A DNA stretch of 64,000 nt, taken from assembly GCF_014635885.1 (NCBI RefSeq), contig NZ_BMDR01000002.1, forward strand, positions 310,001 to 374,000, given 5' to 3'. The notes below the pieces were generated by a model. It saw only the letters and a program-made list of their open reading frames with translations, was not told the DNA's origin and did not search any database. The stretch is from Acinetobacter vivianii (GTDB lineage Bacteria > Pseudomonadota > Gammaproteobacteria > Pseudomonadales > Moraxellaceae). Position 1 is the stretch's first letter. Each line of letters begins with the position of its first letter. Made by a program: the position numbers and the translations under genes. Positions 17,434 through 27,258 of the stretch are shown one piece after another.

Positions 17434-17929
17434 GCGCTACTCATTATTTGCTTAACCATTATTCAGGGTTGTTGAGTGTTGGAAAGTGTACTCGCGAGTA
17501 CACTTTTGGTCAAGTCTTGAAATTTTATGATAATTTCATTTTGATGTTTTTTTAAGGTTCAGTAAAAAAACATAACAAAATTTGATGTATATCTCATTTT
17601 GGGTTTTAAGTGGTTATTCGGCATTTGACAGTCCTTTCTCTATTTTTTGACCATATCAAAACTCATAAATTCTGACATTACATCTTTAAAAAATAGGCCA
17701 TAAAAGGGCAGTCTTCTTTCTACCAAACTTAAGTTTAACTAAAAAATCCAGTTCAGATCCGCATCATCTCATCCAAAAGAAAAAGTGATATTAGAGCTGA
17801 GCAATAATCTCTTGTTTAGCAATCAAGGTTGGGGGAAATCAGCCTATTAAAACTATTTTTGGCGGCTTGATTATATCCAAAAATAGTTCAAATGTTAGAC
17901 TTGTAGTTTGCTTACTTTTCTGTACAAAG
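17434..17929. other. Intergenic region upstream of the pap2-adeIJK operon
   Basis: A 496-bp gap between the 'recombinase' gene and pap2. It contains the adeIJK promoter and operator (17483-17513) and, near the other end, a 12-bp inverted repeat (17851-17862 with 17877-17888, arms AACTATTTTTGG and CCAAAAATAGTT) that may end the upstream transcript. In the middle 300 bp I see no gene, only AT-rich sequence. Confidence 0.6.
17483..17513 (-). promoter_or_regulatory. adeIJK promoter with a 24-bp perfect palindromic operator
   Basis: On the minus strand, TTGACC (17513-17508), a 17-base spacer and TACACT (17490-17485) form a good sigma-70 promoter about 50 bp before the pap2 start. A perfect palindrome with core GTGTACTCGCGAGTACAC, flanked by AAA/TTT (17483-17506), covers the spacer and the -10 box. 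A dimeric repressor bound here would block RNA polymerase. In A. baumannii the TetR-type repressor AdeN controls adeIJK, so this is the natural candidate operator. AdeN binding is inferred; no adeN gene is in the window. Confidence 0.75.
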
Positions 17930-19978
17930 TTAATGGGATGATGAGGTATTTTTAGGCTGTTCTTCCACTTCAACAGGTTGCTTCGGCGGCCAGAAAAAAT
18001 CACTTGGTCGAGTCAGGAAGTGAGTCAACACTAATTTAGCCAGTGGCGTCCATTGCGCAAAACGAACACGGCGTGCGCGCAAGGCAACAATAATGGTTAA
18101 GGTAAAGCTGACAAATAAGTTGGTTAAACCAATCAGCATGACACCGAGGAATGACACGATAATCAGACCGATATCTGGATTACCAATGGTCATCAAACCC
18201 TGAATAAAGTTCGCCGAAGCAAAGGCAATATGGCGGATATCCAAAGGTAAGCCGAGGATAAACCCGATCGTTCCCATACTTCCAAGCATAATCCCGAATA
18301 GGAAATTACCCGCCAAGGCACCCAAATTGGTTTCAATATAGCTGGCAAATTTATCTAAGCGTTTTTGTCCCATCCAGCGTTTTAGACGTGGGTGCTGTCG
18401 TAGACGTGGCCCTACTTTACGGTAGACTGCCAGATTATCAAAATAGCCTGCGATCAGACCTGATAAAAATAGACATACACCTGCAATCGCCGCATGAGGC
18501 ACTGCTAAAGAAGTGAAGGGGTTGAGACTGTGCAAAAGCTTTGCCGATTTGGCATGGTTAAGTAGCGGCTCACCCAGATTGTATTGCCATAAAAAGGTAA
18601 TCAGTGCAGCCGTTGGAATCGCAATTGAAATATTACCCAAGATCGCGATGAACTGGGTTCGGATAATATTAATAATCAATGCCGCCAATTCAGCAATTTG
18701 GGCGGTTTTACTGCCTTTTTGTTGCTGTACCGTGGTGGCAAGTGCGGCAGCTGTCATGGCTGGCTGTTTGGTTGCAACCGTAAAGTGCAACACATGAATC
18801 AGTAAAAAGCCCAGTGAGTAATTCATACTGAACAGGAAGGCTTGCATTAAAGGCGCAAGAACCAAGCGAGCAGTCAAAATTTTAAGCGTTGCCATGGTGG
18901 CGATAATCACGCCAGCCCCAGCCGCTGCTTTGTACATGCCAAAGAAGCCTGCTTTGTCTGTACTTACATAGTGTTCACCGGTTTTACTGGCATTTTCAGT
19001 CACCTGTAAGGCAATGAGTTCACTGGTTGAGCTTAATAAATGACGGACACTTTTGCCTTCATAGTGGGCTTTGGTCAAATCGATAATCAATTCGCCAAGT
19101 GCGGTATAACGTGCTTCAGTTTTGCTGGCCAACAGGGTCAGTAGAAGTTCAATTCGATCAAGCGATTGTTCAAGTAAGGACAGGAGATAGGTCAAACTGA
19201 TACTGACCCCAATTCGCTTGGTCGCACGACGTATTTTTAACACCACCTCACGACATTGGTCCAGCATCACAAAGGCTTGTGATGCATCGGGTGGCGGTAA
19301 AACCACAACTGCATCCTGATCTTCGATCTGTTTTTTATATTTTTCAATAAACTCAATGATGTCGCGGTTTTGTACCAGAAAAGGCGATTCATATTCGATA
19401 ATATCGGGCTGAGCATTAATAAACTCAGGATATAGGCCAATTCCACTAATTCGATAAGACAAAACAGTAATGGCTTTGATCAGTTCATTTTTTGAAATTT
19501 GCTTTGCAATGGTATTGCTTTGACTCTCAGCCAGTAGATTAAATAAGCTAATCCAGTCCTGATCATCAATCAGATCAAGCCATTCACTATCATTTTCCTG
19601 ATGGAAAACTTTACCCACCAAGGTTTTAAGCTGTTGTCCATCTTCGACTAAGGGAAGGAAGTGTGCGCCTAAACGTTGCCCTAGCTGATTCCAGAAACCG
19701 TCTAGTGAAAGAATGCCGCTATCGGCATATAAACTGATCTGTTTGTACTGGCTGATCAGTTTGAGTAAAAAGTTTTGTAGCAGAATTGCTGAAGTCGGGG
19801 TGAGTAATAATATTTTGATCAGTGCATGAATACGTTGTTTGACTTCATCCGCATTATTTGGATTTTCTGGACGGATACGATTGACCAGTTCAATCAGGAG
19901 ATTTTCGTCAAGAACAGCTTGAGGTTGGTCAAGCTGTTCCTGCATTTTTAAAAAAAGATCAGATAAAGTTAAATGCAT
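17930..19978 (-). CDS. Gcr-family 'site-specific recombinase' (polytopic membrane protein)
   Basis: A 682-residue protein of the family annotated as site-specific recombinase (Pfam SpecificRecomb, named after gonococcal gcr). The first 330 residues are soluble and helical; from about 335 onward there are several membrane segments (GVIIATMATLKILTARLVLAPLMQAFLFSMNYSLGFLLIHV, ISIAIPTAALITFLW, AAIAGVCLFLSGLIAGYF, FGIMLGSMGTIGFILG, IGLIIVSFLGVMLIGLTNLFVSFTLTI). No tyrosine or serine recombinase motif is visible, so the name probably misleads. It follows ispB by 14 bases and may share its transcript. It is not linked to any mobile element here. Confidence 0.8.
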   Translation of the reverse strand: MHLTLSDLFLKMQEQLDQPQAVLDENLLIELVNRIRPENPNNADEVKQRIHALIKILLLTPTSAILLQNFLLKLISQYKQISLYADSGILSLDGFWNQLGQRLGAHFLPLVEDGQQLKTLVGKVFHQENDSEWLDLIDDQDWISLFNLLAESQSNTIAKQISKNELIKAITVLSYRISGIGLYPEFINAQPDIIEYESPFLVQNRDIIEFIEKYKKQIEDQDAVVVLPPPDASQAFVMLDQCREVVLKIRRATKRIGVSISLTYLLSLLEQSLDRIELLLTLLASKTEARYTALGELIIDLTKAHYEGKSVRHLLSSTSELIALQVTENASKTGEHYVSTDKAGFFGMYKAAAGAGVIIATMATLKILTARLVLAPLMQAFLFSMNYSLGFLLIHVLHFTVATKQPAMTAAALATTVQQQKGSKTAQIAELAALIINIIRTQFIAILGNISIAIPTAALITFLWQYNLGEPLLNHAKSAKLLHSLNPFTSLAVPHAAIAGVCLFLSGLIAGYFDNLAVYRKVGPRLRQHPRLKRWMGQKRLDKFASYIETNLGALAGNFLFGIMLGSMGTIGFILGLPLDIRHIAFASANFIQGLMTIGNPDIGLIIVSFLGVMLIGLTNLFVSFTLTIIVALRARRVRFAQWTPLAKLVLTHFLTRPSDFFWPPKQPVEVEEQPKNTSSSH

Positions 19979-19992
19979 AAGCAGTCAGAAAA

Positions 19993-20970
19993 TTATTGTA
20001 GTCGATGTAAAGCCATGAGCGTCAAATTGATCAGTGCTTGGCGATATTCATTATCTGGTAGCGCCTTCAATGCCTCTAAAGCAGCATCTGTTTCTTGCTG
20101 AGCACGTTTTTGACAATATTCCAGGCCACCAGAGTGATGAACAATCTCAATCACTTTGTCCAGTTGCTCAACACCACCCGTTGCGATACTGCGACGAATA
20201 ATCGCATGATCATCACCTGTTGAATGAGCTAATGCTGAAATTAACGGTAAAGTCGGTTTACCTTCCATTAAATCATCACCGATATTTTTACCTAATGTTT
20301 CTGCATCAGAGGTGTAATCCAAAATATCATCGATGATTTGAAAGGCATTGCCAAAATGACCTGCGAAGCGGCGTAATGGTTCACGGTATTCTTCAGTACC
20401 TGCCAAAATTGCTGCACCTTCGGTCGCAAGTTCGAACAAACGTGATGTTTTTCCGTGAATAATTCTTAAATAAGTTTCTTCAGTGGTCTCTGGTTGATGC
20501 TGGGATTGAAGTTGTAGCACCTCACCTTCAGCAATTTCGCAAGTACCTGTTGAGAAATCTTTGAGTAGGGTAATGTTATTTAAATCGACCAGTAGATCAA
20601 ACGCGCGTGCGATCAGGAAGTCACCCACTAAAACGGCAGTCTGATTATTCCAGGTCGCATTAGCGGTTGGGCGACCACGGCGCAGGCTTGACTCATCTAC
20701 CACATCATCATGCACCAAAGTTGCGGTATGTAGCATTTCAATTACTGCAGCCAGATGCTGTGCTTGTTGCATATTGGCTAAACCACAGGCGCGAGCTGCA
20801 AGTAAACACATAATTGGACGCATGCGTTTGCCGCCAGCTTCAACAACATGTTTACTGACTGACATGACCAATCCGACTTTAGAGCTAATTCCTTCATTGA
20901 TCAGGTGATCCATCGCAGCAAAATCTGTCGCAACAGGGGAGAGAATGTCTTGCTTAAAATCGATAACCAT
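19993..20970 (-). CDS. ispB: Octaprenyl diphosphate synthase (polyprenyl synthetase)
   Basis: A 325-residue trans-prenyltransferase that elongates farnesyl diphosphate with isopentenyl diphosphate to make the ubiquinone side chain. The first Asp-rich motif is DDVVD at residues 88-92, followed by RRGRPTAN, and the second is DDILD at 214-218. GGKRMRP near residue 47 binds isopentenyl diphosphate. Length and motifs fit IspB. Chain length (C40 or C45) cannot be read directly; Acinetobacter usually makes ubiquinone-9, so the product may be nonaprenyl. It is divergent from rplU, as in many Gammaproteobacteria. Confidence 0.93.
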   Translation of the reverse strand: MVIDFKQDILSPVATDFAAMDHLINEGISSKVGLVMSVSKHVVEAGGKRMRPIMCLLAARACGLANMQQAQHLAAVIEMLHTATLVHDDVVDESSLRRGRPTANATWNNQTAVLVGDFLIARAFDLLVDLNNITLLKDFSTGTCEIAEGEVLQLQSQHQPETTEETYLRIIHGKTSRLFELATEGAAILAGTEEYREPLRRFAGHFGNAFQIIDDILDYTSDAETLGKNIGDDLMEGKPTLPLISALAHSTGDDHAIIRRSIATGGVEQLDKVIEIVHHSGGLEYCQKRAQQETDAALEALKALPDNEYRQALINLTLMALHRLQ

Positions 20971-21418
20971 ATGAAGAAAAACCTCGTATAGATGGGTAAT
21001 GCTGCCAAGTGTAGCAATTAATCTATGACTAAACTGTTATATAGACTGTGTAATCCGCTATTTAAAACACGATCATGAACTCTTTGATCTTAAATTAGAC
21101 AGAAATAGGGCTGTTCCCACCAAGTGCCATTACTTTACTCACGACGGTACAAAACACAGTTTGTTATTGTCATAATTTGTTTTAAAAAATGTATTTCAAA
21201 TTTTGATGGGAATCAATCAAAAAAGTCCGCCATCAATCTAATTGATTTTACTTAAAAATCCAAGCAAGTTATCAATATGTGGGCATTTATGCAAAATAAC
21301 TTGTTGTTTGAGCAATTTTCACTTAAAATTTGTCCCCTTGTATAACCCCAGTGGCGTTCGTCTTAAGATCGATATGTCCCTTTATCGGCACGACGACACG
21401 GGCAAGTTGGAGTACATT
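20971..21418. other. Intergenic region between ispB and rplU
   Basis: A 448-bp divergent promoter region. The rplU promoter is proposed at 21301-21329. The in-frame extension upstream of rplU (to 21242) contains no L21-like sequence and is leader, not coding. No other gene was seen. Confidence 0.6.
21301..21329 (+). promoter_or_regulatory. Candidate rplU-rpmA promoter
   Basis: TTGTTG (21301-21306), a 17-base spacer, then TAAAAT (21324-21329). This would give a leader of about 83 bases before the rplU ATG. Confidence 0.5.
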
Positions 21419-21730
21419 ATGTACGCAGTAATCCAAAGCGGTGGTAAACAGCACCGTGTTGTTGAGGGTGAAACCCTTAAAGTAGAATTATTGAAAGCTG
21501 AAACTGGCGCGACTATTACGTTTGATGACGTATTAATGGTTGTTAACGGTGACAACATTCAAATCGGTGCTCCAGTTGTAGCTGGCGCAAAAGTAACTGC
21601 AGAAGTAGTTGGCCATGGTCGTCACGACAAAATCCGCATCATCAAAATGCGTCGTCGTAAACACTACCGTAAGCAACAAGGTCACCGTCAATGGTTTACC
21701 GAGTTGAAAATTACTGGTATCGCAGGCTAA
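21419..21730 (+). CDS. rplU: 50S ribosomal protein L21
   Basis: A 103-residue large-subunit protein binding 23S r[17 protein letters not shown] at the start, [23 protein letters not shown] and the basic [23 protein letters not shown] stretch are diagnostic. The ATG at 21419 has GGAG six bases upstream and matches the universal L21 start. Cotranscribed with rpmA 18 bases downstream. Confidence 0.99.
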   Translation: MYAVIQSGGKQHRVVEGETLKVELLKAETGATITFDDVLMVVNGDNIQIGAPVVAGAKVTAEVVGHGRHDKIRIIKMRRRKHYRKQQGHRQWFTELKITGIAG

Positions 21731-21748
21731 CACGAGGAGTAAATAGAC

Positions 21749-22003
21749 ATGGCAACTAAAAAAGCCGGTGGATCGACGAAGAACGGTCGTGATTCGAATC
21801 CTAAGATGTTGGGTGTTAAAGTTTACGGTGGTCAAACTGTAACTGCTGGTAACATCATCGTTCGTCAACGTGGTACTGAGTTCCACGCTGGTGCAAATGT
21901 TGGTATGGGCCGTGACCATACTTTATTTGCTACTGCTGACGGCGTAGTAAAATTTGAAGTGAAAGGTCAATTTGGCCGTCGCTATGTAACTGTTGAAGCT
22001 TAA
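21749..22003 (+). CDS. rpmA: 50S ribosomal protein L27
   Basis: An 84-residue large-subunit protein. The N-terminus [16 protein letters not shown] is the form that needs no processing and reaches the peptidyl-transferase centre; the Firmicute-type cleavable extension is absent. The rest ([39 protein letters not shown]) is typical. AGGAG precedes the ATG, and a strong terminator follows. Confidence 0.99.
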   Translation: MATKKAGGSTKNGRDSNPKMLGVKVYGGQTVTAGNIIVRQRGTEFHAGANVGMGRDHTLFATADGVVKFEVKGQFGRRYVTVEA

Positions 22004-22022
22004 GTTTTAATAGTTCAGAAGA

Positions 22023-22044
22023 ACCCGCTTTTAGCGGGTTTTTT
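22023..22044 (+). terminator. Terminator of rplU-rpmA
   Basis: AACCCGC / GCGGGTT stem with a short T/A loop, followed by a T-run. Confidence 0.9.
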
Positions 22045-22280
22045 ATGGGCGATTTATGGGAAATATTAAAGTTCAGTTAGGCTGGGGGCTGAAACAAGAA
22101 AATAAGTAAAAAAGTTGCTTTTTGATCCTTACAATCTCTACATAAAGGTCGCAACTTCATACATAATGCAGAACTTTGCGACACGAACTACACAAAACCC
22201 GTGCTTTTCTTCATTTTTTTAATGATCAAAAACAGTAAGATGTCGGCATAACAGTAGAAATCTGATAGAAGGTTCTTTTT

Positions 22281-22985
22281 ATGAATTTCGTAAAAAAAAT
22301 GGCTTATGCTGCAACGTTAAGTGCAATCACACTTGCTCCTGTTGTGAGTAGTCAGGTATTTGCTGCACCTGTCGCGGCATCGGCTCAGCAAGCAACAAAC
22401 AGTCTGGTTCAACAGTTATCTGGCTTGCAACGTTTCACCGCAGATTTTGAACAAAATACAAAAGTTGCAAACAGCAACGGTAATAAAGCCACACAAAAAA
22501 AAGGCTTAACCGCTCAACATATGAATCAGACCTTTAAAGGAACGATGAAAGTTGAACGTCCAGGAAAGTTTTATTGGGAAACCACCAGCCCTGCAAAACA
22601 AACCATTGTGACCACAGGTAAAGTGGTATGGATTTACGATCCTGATTTACAGCAAGCTGTACGTCAAAGTCTGGATGACCAAATTGCAAACACACCTGCA
22701 TTGTTGTTATCGGGCAATACCAACCAGATTATGCAGTCTTATCGTGTGACTCAGCCTGATCGTAGCAAACTGTATTACACCTTATATCCAAAACAGGAAG
22801 ATGGTGCATTCCAGAGCTTAACCATTAGTTTTGGTGCCAATAAAGCGCCGAACTTGATGGTATTGCAAGATTCTTTAGGTCAAACGACTTATGTGCGTTT
22901 CAGCAATATTAAAGTGAATCAGCCAATTCCAGCCTCGGTGTTTAATTTCACACCGCCTAAGGGTACAGATATTATTGATCAGTAA
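22281..22985 (+). CDS. lolA: Outer-membrane lipoprotein carrier protein LolA
   Basis: A 234-residue periplasmic chaperone that carries lipoproteins from LolCDE to LolB. The signal peptide covers residues 1-29 (ending QVFA). The mature part begins with the LolA-type segment LVQQLSGLQRFTADFEQN, followed by FKGTMKVERPGKFYWETTSPAKQTIVTTGKVVWIYDPDLQQAVRQ, and DSLGQTTYVRFSNIKVNQPIPASVFNFTPPKGTDII closes the fold. There is an extra basic insert (NSNGNKATQKKGLTAQHMNQT) between the first strands, longer than in enteric LolA. Single gene with its own terminator. Confidence 0.95.
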   Translation: MNFVKKMAYAATLSAITLAPVVSSQVFAAPVAASAQQATNSLVQQLSGLQRFTADFEQNTKVANSNGNKATQKKGLTAQHMNQTFKGTMKVERPGKFYWETTSPAKQTIVTTGKVVWIYDPDLQQAVRQSLDDQIANTPALLLSGNTNQIMQSYRVTQPDRSKLYYTLYPKQEDGAFQSLTISFGANKAPNLMVLQDSLGQTTYVRFSNIKVNQPIPASVFNFTPPKGTDIIDQ

Positions 22986-23002
22986 TCACTGATACCGAGA
23001 AA

Positions 23003-23027
23003 AGCCGCACATGTTGCGGCTTTTTTT
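23003..23027 (+). terminator. Terminator of lolA
   Basis: GCCGCA / TGCGGC stem with a short loop and a run of seven T. Confidence 0.9.
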
Positions 23028-23115
23028 ATGTAAAGGAAAGCTAGATACATTTCTTAATTTCTTCTGACAGCAAGGCTTTGTATAGTGAAGGAAAACATCT
23101 GAGACTTGCATAACG

Positions 23116-23874
23116 ATGAATACTTCACAATTATCAAAACTTGTTCCAATTCTCCCTATTCTGACCGTTGTTGCATTGGCTGGCTGTCAACCTAAACAAG
23201 AGCAGAAAGCGACGACAGAAAAAGTGGATATTCCATTGATTCATGCAAAAGTAGTACCGGTCAAACTTCCAAAGCAAAAAGTCTGTCTGGAAGACGGCTG
23301 TACCAGTTATGACTTGCAAACAGTTGAAACCAATCAGAAATGGATTGATGAATATTTTGTAAATCGCATGAAAAAAGCTGAACCGAATGCATTTGCAAAC
23401 CTGACGGATCAACCTGTTAAGGCGCCTGCGGATGAGGCGGCACAGAATGAGAGCAGTACTTATGTGCGTTTTGTAAGTCAGAACTATAATCTGGCGACAT
23501 TTGCGATTCAAAGCTACTCTTATTCAGCAGGAGCAGCACATGGCATGTCACATCAGGAGTTTGTGAACTTTGATTTGACCAATAAAAAACATATCACGGT
23601 GAATGAGCTGCTTAAACCTGATATGAATACCAAGCTGCGTGATGAACTGTATGCCGCAAATCAGAACTGGCTAGAAGAACATAACATCAAGAAAGAACAA
23701 TTGCAGGTTAGTGATAACTATTACTATGGCGTGAACGGAATTGTCTTTGTTTACCCACTGTATGAGCTAGCTTCTTATGCTGAGGGAATGAGTGAATTGA
23801 CCTTGCCATATTATGCTGCCAAAGAGTTTGTGAAAGCAGAATACTTGCCGAGCTTGCCAAAAGATGCGGGCTAG
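23116..23874 (+). CDS. DUF3298 (RsiV/PdaC-like) lipoprotein
   Basis: A 252-residue lipoprotein with signal sequence ending LAGC, followed by a lysine/glutamine-rich linker. The C-terminal half is a DUF3298 domain: SYSYSAGAAHGMSHQEFVNFDLTNKKHITVNELL, then the closing NGIVFVYPLYELASYAEGMSELTLPY. A DUF4163-like segment probably precedes it. These domains occur in RsiV anti-sigma factors and in envelope lipoproteins; RsiV binds lysozyme, so peptidoglycan or lysozyme binding is possible but unproven here. It has no sigma-factor partner nearby. Two cysteines in KVCLEDGCTSY may form a disulphide. Confidence 0.85.
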   Translation: MNTSQLSKLVPILPILTVVALAGCQPKQEQKATTEKVDIPLIHAKVVPVKLPKQKVCLEDGCTSYDLQTVETNQKWIDEYFVNRMKKAEPNAFANLTDQPVKAPADEAAQNESSTYVRFVSQNYNLATFAIQSYSYSAGAAHGMSHQEFVNFDLTNKKHITVNELLKPDMNTKLRDELYAANQNWLEEHNIKKEQLQVSDNYYYGVNGIVFVYPLYELASYAEGMSELTLPYYAAKEFVKAEYLPSLPKDAG

Positions 23875-23879
23875 TTTGA

Positions 23880-23914
23880 GTGCAGCCTCTACATATCGTG
23901 TCTAGAGGCTGCAC
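23880..23914 (+). repeat. Strong 12-bp hairpin between the DUF3298 gene and serS
   Basis: Perfect arms GTGCAGCCTCTA and TAGAGGCTGCAC around an 11-base loop, starting just after the DUF3298 stop. A T-run lies ten bases downstream, so it may act as a terminator, but the spacing is not the usual one. Confidence 0.6.
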
Positions 23915-23976
23915 AAGCGCTGTATTTTTTTAGGTTTAAGCCTTACACTATAGCCAGTTTTTTCCTCTATTCATGA

Positions 23977-25254
<1,278 letters not shown>

Positions 25255-25321
25255 ACTTTGCATCGATTTTGTGCATAGTTTTTGCTTTAGCTCAATCAGA
25301 TTGAAAATATAGAGGCGTCAC

Positions 25322-26713
25322 GTGGAAATTTTCCCAATCTCTTTAAAGTTGCAACAGCAACGTTGTCTGATTGTGGGTGGTGGGCATATTGCCTACCGCA
25401 AAGCAAACTTGTTGGTCAAAGCAGGTGCAATTGTTGATGTGATTGCACCTGACATCATTCCTGAATTACATCAGCTTGTTGAGCAATCGACAGGGCAATA
25501 TATTCAATTGCCTTTCTCTGAAAATGTTCTGACAACAGCTTATCGCTTAGTGATTGCGGCAACAGATCAGCCTGACGTTAATAAAAGCGTATTTGAACAG
25601 TGTGAACAGCGTAATCTGCTGGTGAATAGTGTCGATGATATTCCACATTGTCGATTCATGGTGCCAGCGATTATTGATCGTTCTCCTTTGGTGATTTCGG
25701 TCGCTTCCAACGGCGCATCGCCTGTTTTATCGAGACAGTTACGCACCCAGATTGAAACCATTGTGCCGCATGGCATGGGCAAACTGGCTGAGTTCTCTGG
25801 TCAATGGCGTAAGCAAGTCAAAGCCAAAATTGCCAATCCAGATGAACGTCGTATTTTTTGGGAAAACCTGTACGCCAGCCCACTGAAAGAGCAGGTCTTT
25901 AATGACAATCTTGATGTTGCCAATGATCTGATTCAGCAAGCTTTGACTGAATGGACGGCACCAAAAGGTGAGGTATATTTGGTCGGCGCGGGACCGGGCG
26001 ATCCTGAGCTTTTGACTTTAAAAGCATTGCGTTTAATGCAGCAAGCGGATGTGGTGATTTACGACCGTCTCGTATCTGCGCCCATTTTGGACTTATGCCG
26101 CCGCGATGCTGAAAAAATTTATGTCGGTAAAGCTCGCTCTAATCATTCGGTTCCACAAGATGGCATCAATGCTTTATTGGTGGAATATGCACAGCAAGGT
26201 AAACGTGTTTGTCGTTTAAAAGGCGGTGATCCGTTTATTTTTGGTCGTGGTGGTGAAGAGATTCAGGAACTGGTTGAAGCCAATGTGACTTTTCAGGTCG
26301 TTCCCGGTATTACCGCAGCTTCTGGCTGTTCTGCGTATGCAGGCATTCCACTCACCCATCGTGATTATGCGCAAAGTGTACGGTTCTTGACCGGGCATTT
26401 AAAAGAAGGCTCGCCTGAGCTGCCGTGGAATGAACTGGTCTATGAAAACCAAACCCTAGTTCTATATATGGGGTTGGTCGGTTTGGAGCGCATTTGTGAG
26501 CAATTAATTGCACATGGTCAGCGTCCAACTATGCCAGTGGCTTTAATTTCAAAAGGCACCACACCTGAGCAAAAAGTAGTGGTGGGTACATTGGCGGATA
26601 TTGCGACTAAGGTATCTGAACATCAGATCGTAGCGCCAACTTTAACCATTATTGGTGAAGTGGTCAGTCTACGTGAACAGTTAAAATGGCAATCCCTCCC
26701 AACCTCCCTTTAA
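25322..26713 (+). CDS. cysG: Siroheme synthase (multifunctional CysG)
   Basis: A 463-residue fusion that converts uroporphyrinogen III to siroheme for sulfite and nitrite reductases. The N-terminal half (about 1-205) is the precorrin-2 dehydrogenase/ferrochelatase, with the NAD loop VGGGHIAYRKANLL. The C-terminal half is the SAM-dependent methyltransferase, with VYLVGAGPGDPELLTLKALRLMQQADVVIYDRLVS, RLKGGDPFIFGRGGEE and YAGIPLTHRDYAQS. Translation starts at a GTG. The last seven codons and the stop lie inside an intergenic palindromic repeat (see 26694-26762), so the natural C-terminus seems to have been replaced. Confidence 0.96.
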   Translation: MEIFPISLKLQQQRCLIVGGGHIAYRKANLLVKAGAIVDVIAPDIIPELHQLVEQSTGQYIQLPFSENVLTTAYRLVIAATDQPDVNKSVFEQCEQRNLLVNSVDDIPHCRFMVPAIIDRSPLVISVASNGASPVLSRQLRTQIETIVPHGMGKLAEFSGQWRKQVKAKIANPDERRIFWENLYASPLKEQVFNDNLDVANDLIQQALTEWTAPKGEVYLVGAGPGDPELLTLKALRLMQQADVVIYDRLVSAPILDLCRRDAEKIYVGKARSNHSVPQDGINALLVEYAQQGKRVCRLKGGDPFIFGRGGEEIQELVEANVTFQVVPGITAASGCSAYAGIPLTHRDYAQSVRFLTGHLKEGSPELPWNELVYENQTLVLYMGLVGLERICEQLIAHGQRPTMPVALISKGTTPEQKVVVGTLADIATKVSEHQIVAPTLTIIGEVVSLREQLKWQSLPTSL

Positions 26714-26762
26714 AAAAGGGATGAGTCCCCCTCTTTAAAAAAGAGGGGCTAGGGGAGATTTT
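26694..26762. repeat. Palindromic intergenic repeat overlapping the end of cysG
   Basis: Outer arms start with AATCCCTCCC and end with GGGGAGATT. Inside are two hairpins, CCCTTTAAAAAAGGG (26705-26719) and CCCCTCTT...AAGAGGGG with a poly-A/T loop (26728-26747). The GGGGAGATT end, preceded by CTA, is matched by TAGGGGAGATT in the element between sucB and lpdA (52849-52957), so both belong to one repeat family. It can also serve as a terminator for cysG. Confidence 0.65.
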
Positions 26763-26778
26763 AAAGTAGAGAAAATTT

Positions 26779-27249
26779 GTGATTCATGTCGTCCTATACG
26801 AGCCTGAGATTCCAGCGAATACAGGTAATATCATTCGTCTATGTGCCAATACTGGTGCGCAACTACATTTGGTCAAACCTTTAGGTTTTGAGCTGGATGA
26901 TAAAAAGTTGAAACGTGCAGGTTTGGACTACCACGAATGGGCAAGAATGCAAATTTGGGACAATATCGAGCTTTGTCTGGCTGACTTAAAAGCGAAGGGG
27001 GTGGAGCATGTCTTCCCATTGACGACTAAAGGCAGTGCGACACCGCATACCGTCGATCTGAATCGTCCAGTTGCCTTATTGATGGGGCCTGAAACCCGTG
27101 GTTTACCTGAACAGGTACGCCTGATGTTTCCGCAAGAGCAGTGGATTCGTTTGCCAATGGCGGAAAACTCAAGAAGCTTGAATCTTTCCAATGCGACAGC
27201 CGTGATTGTCTATGAGGCATGGAGACAACAAGGTTTTAAACAGCTCTAA
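26779..27249 (+). CDS. trmL: tRNA (cytidine/uridine-34-2'-O)-methyltransferase
   Basis: A 156-residue SPOUT methyltransferase that uses SAM to methylate the wobble ribose of certain leucine tRNAs. The N-terminus [35 protein letters not shown] and the knot motifs [12 protein letters not shown] and [27 protein letters not shown] are diagnostic. The start is a GTG at 26779. It lies 29 bases downstream of the repeat that ends cysG. Its stop is only nine bases from the stop of the convergent VOC gene. Confidence 0.95.
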   Translation: MIHVVLYEPEIPANTGNIIRLCANTGAQLHLVKPLGFELDDKKLKRAGLDYHEWARMQIWDNIELCLADLKAKGVEHVFPLTTKGSATPHTVDLNRPVALLMGPETRGLPEQVRLMFPQEQWIRLPMAENSRSLNLSNATAVIVYEAWRQQGFKQL

Positions 27250-27258
27250 TTTCGCAGC

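Noticed and set aside
17930..19978. Mobile element suggested by the 'site-specific recombinase' family name
   Set aside because: No recombinase motif, no inverted repeats, no att-like duplications and core genes on both sides.
21242..21418. In-frame N-terminal extension of rplU
   Set aside because: The extra 59 residues do not resemble L21; the ATG at 21419 has a proper ribosome binding site and gives the universal L21 start.
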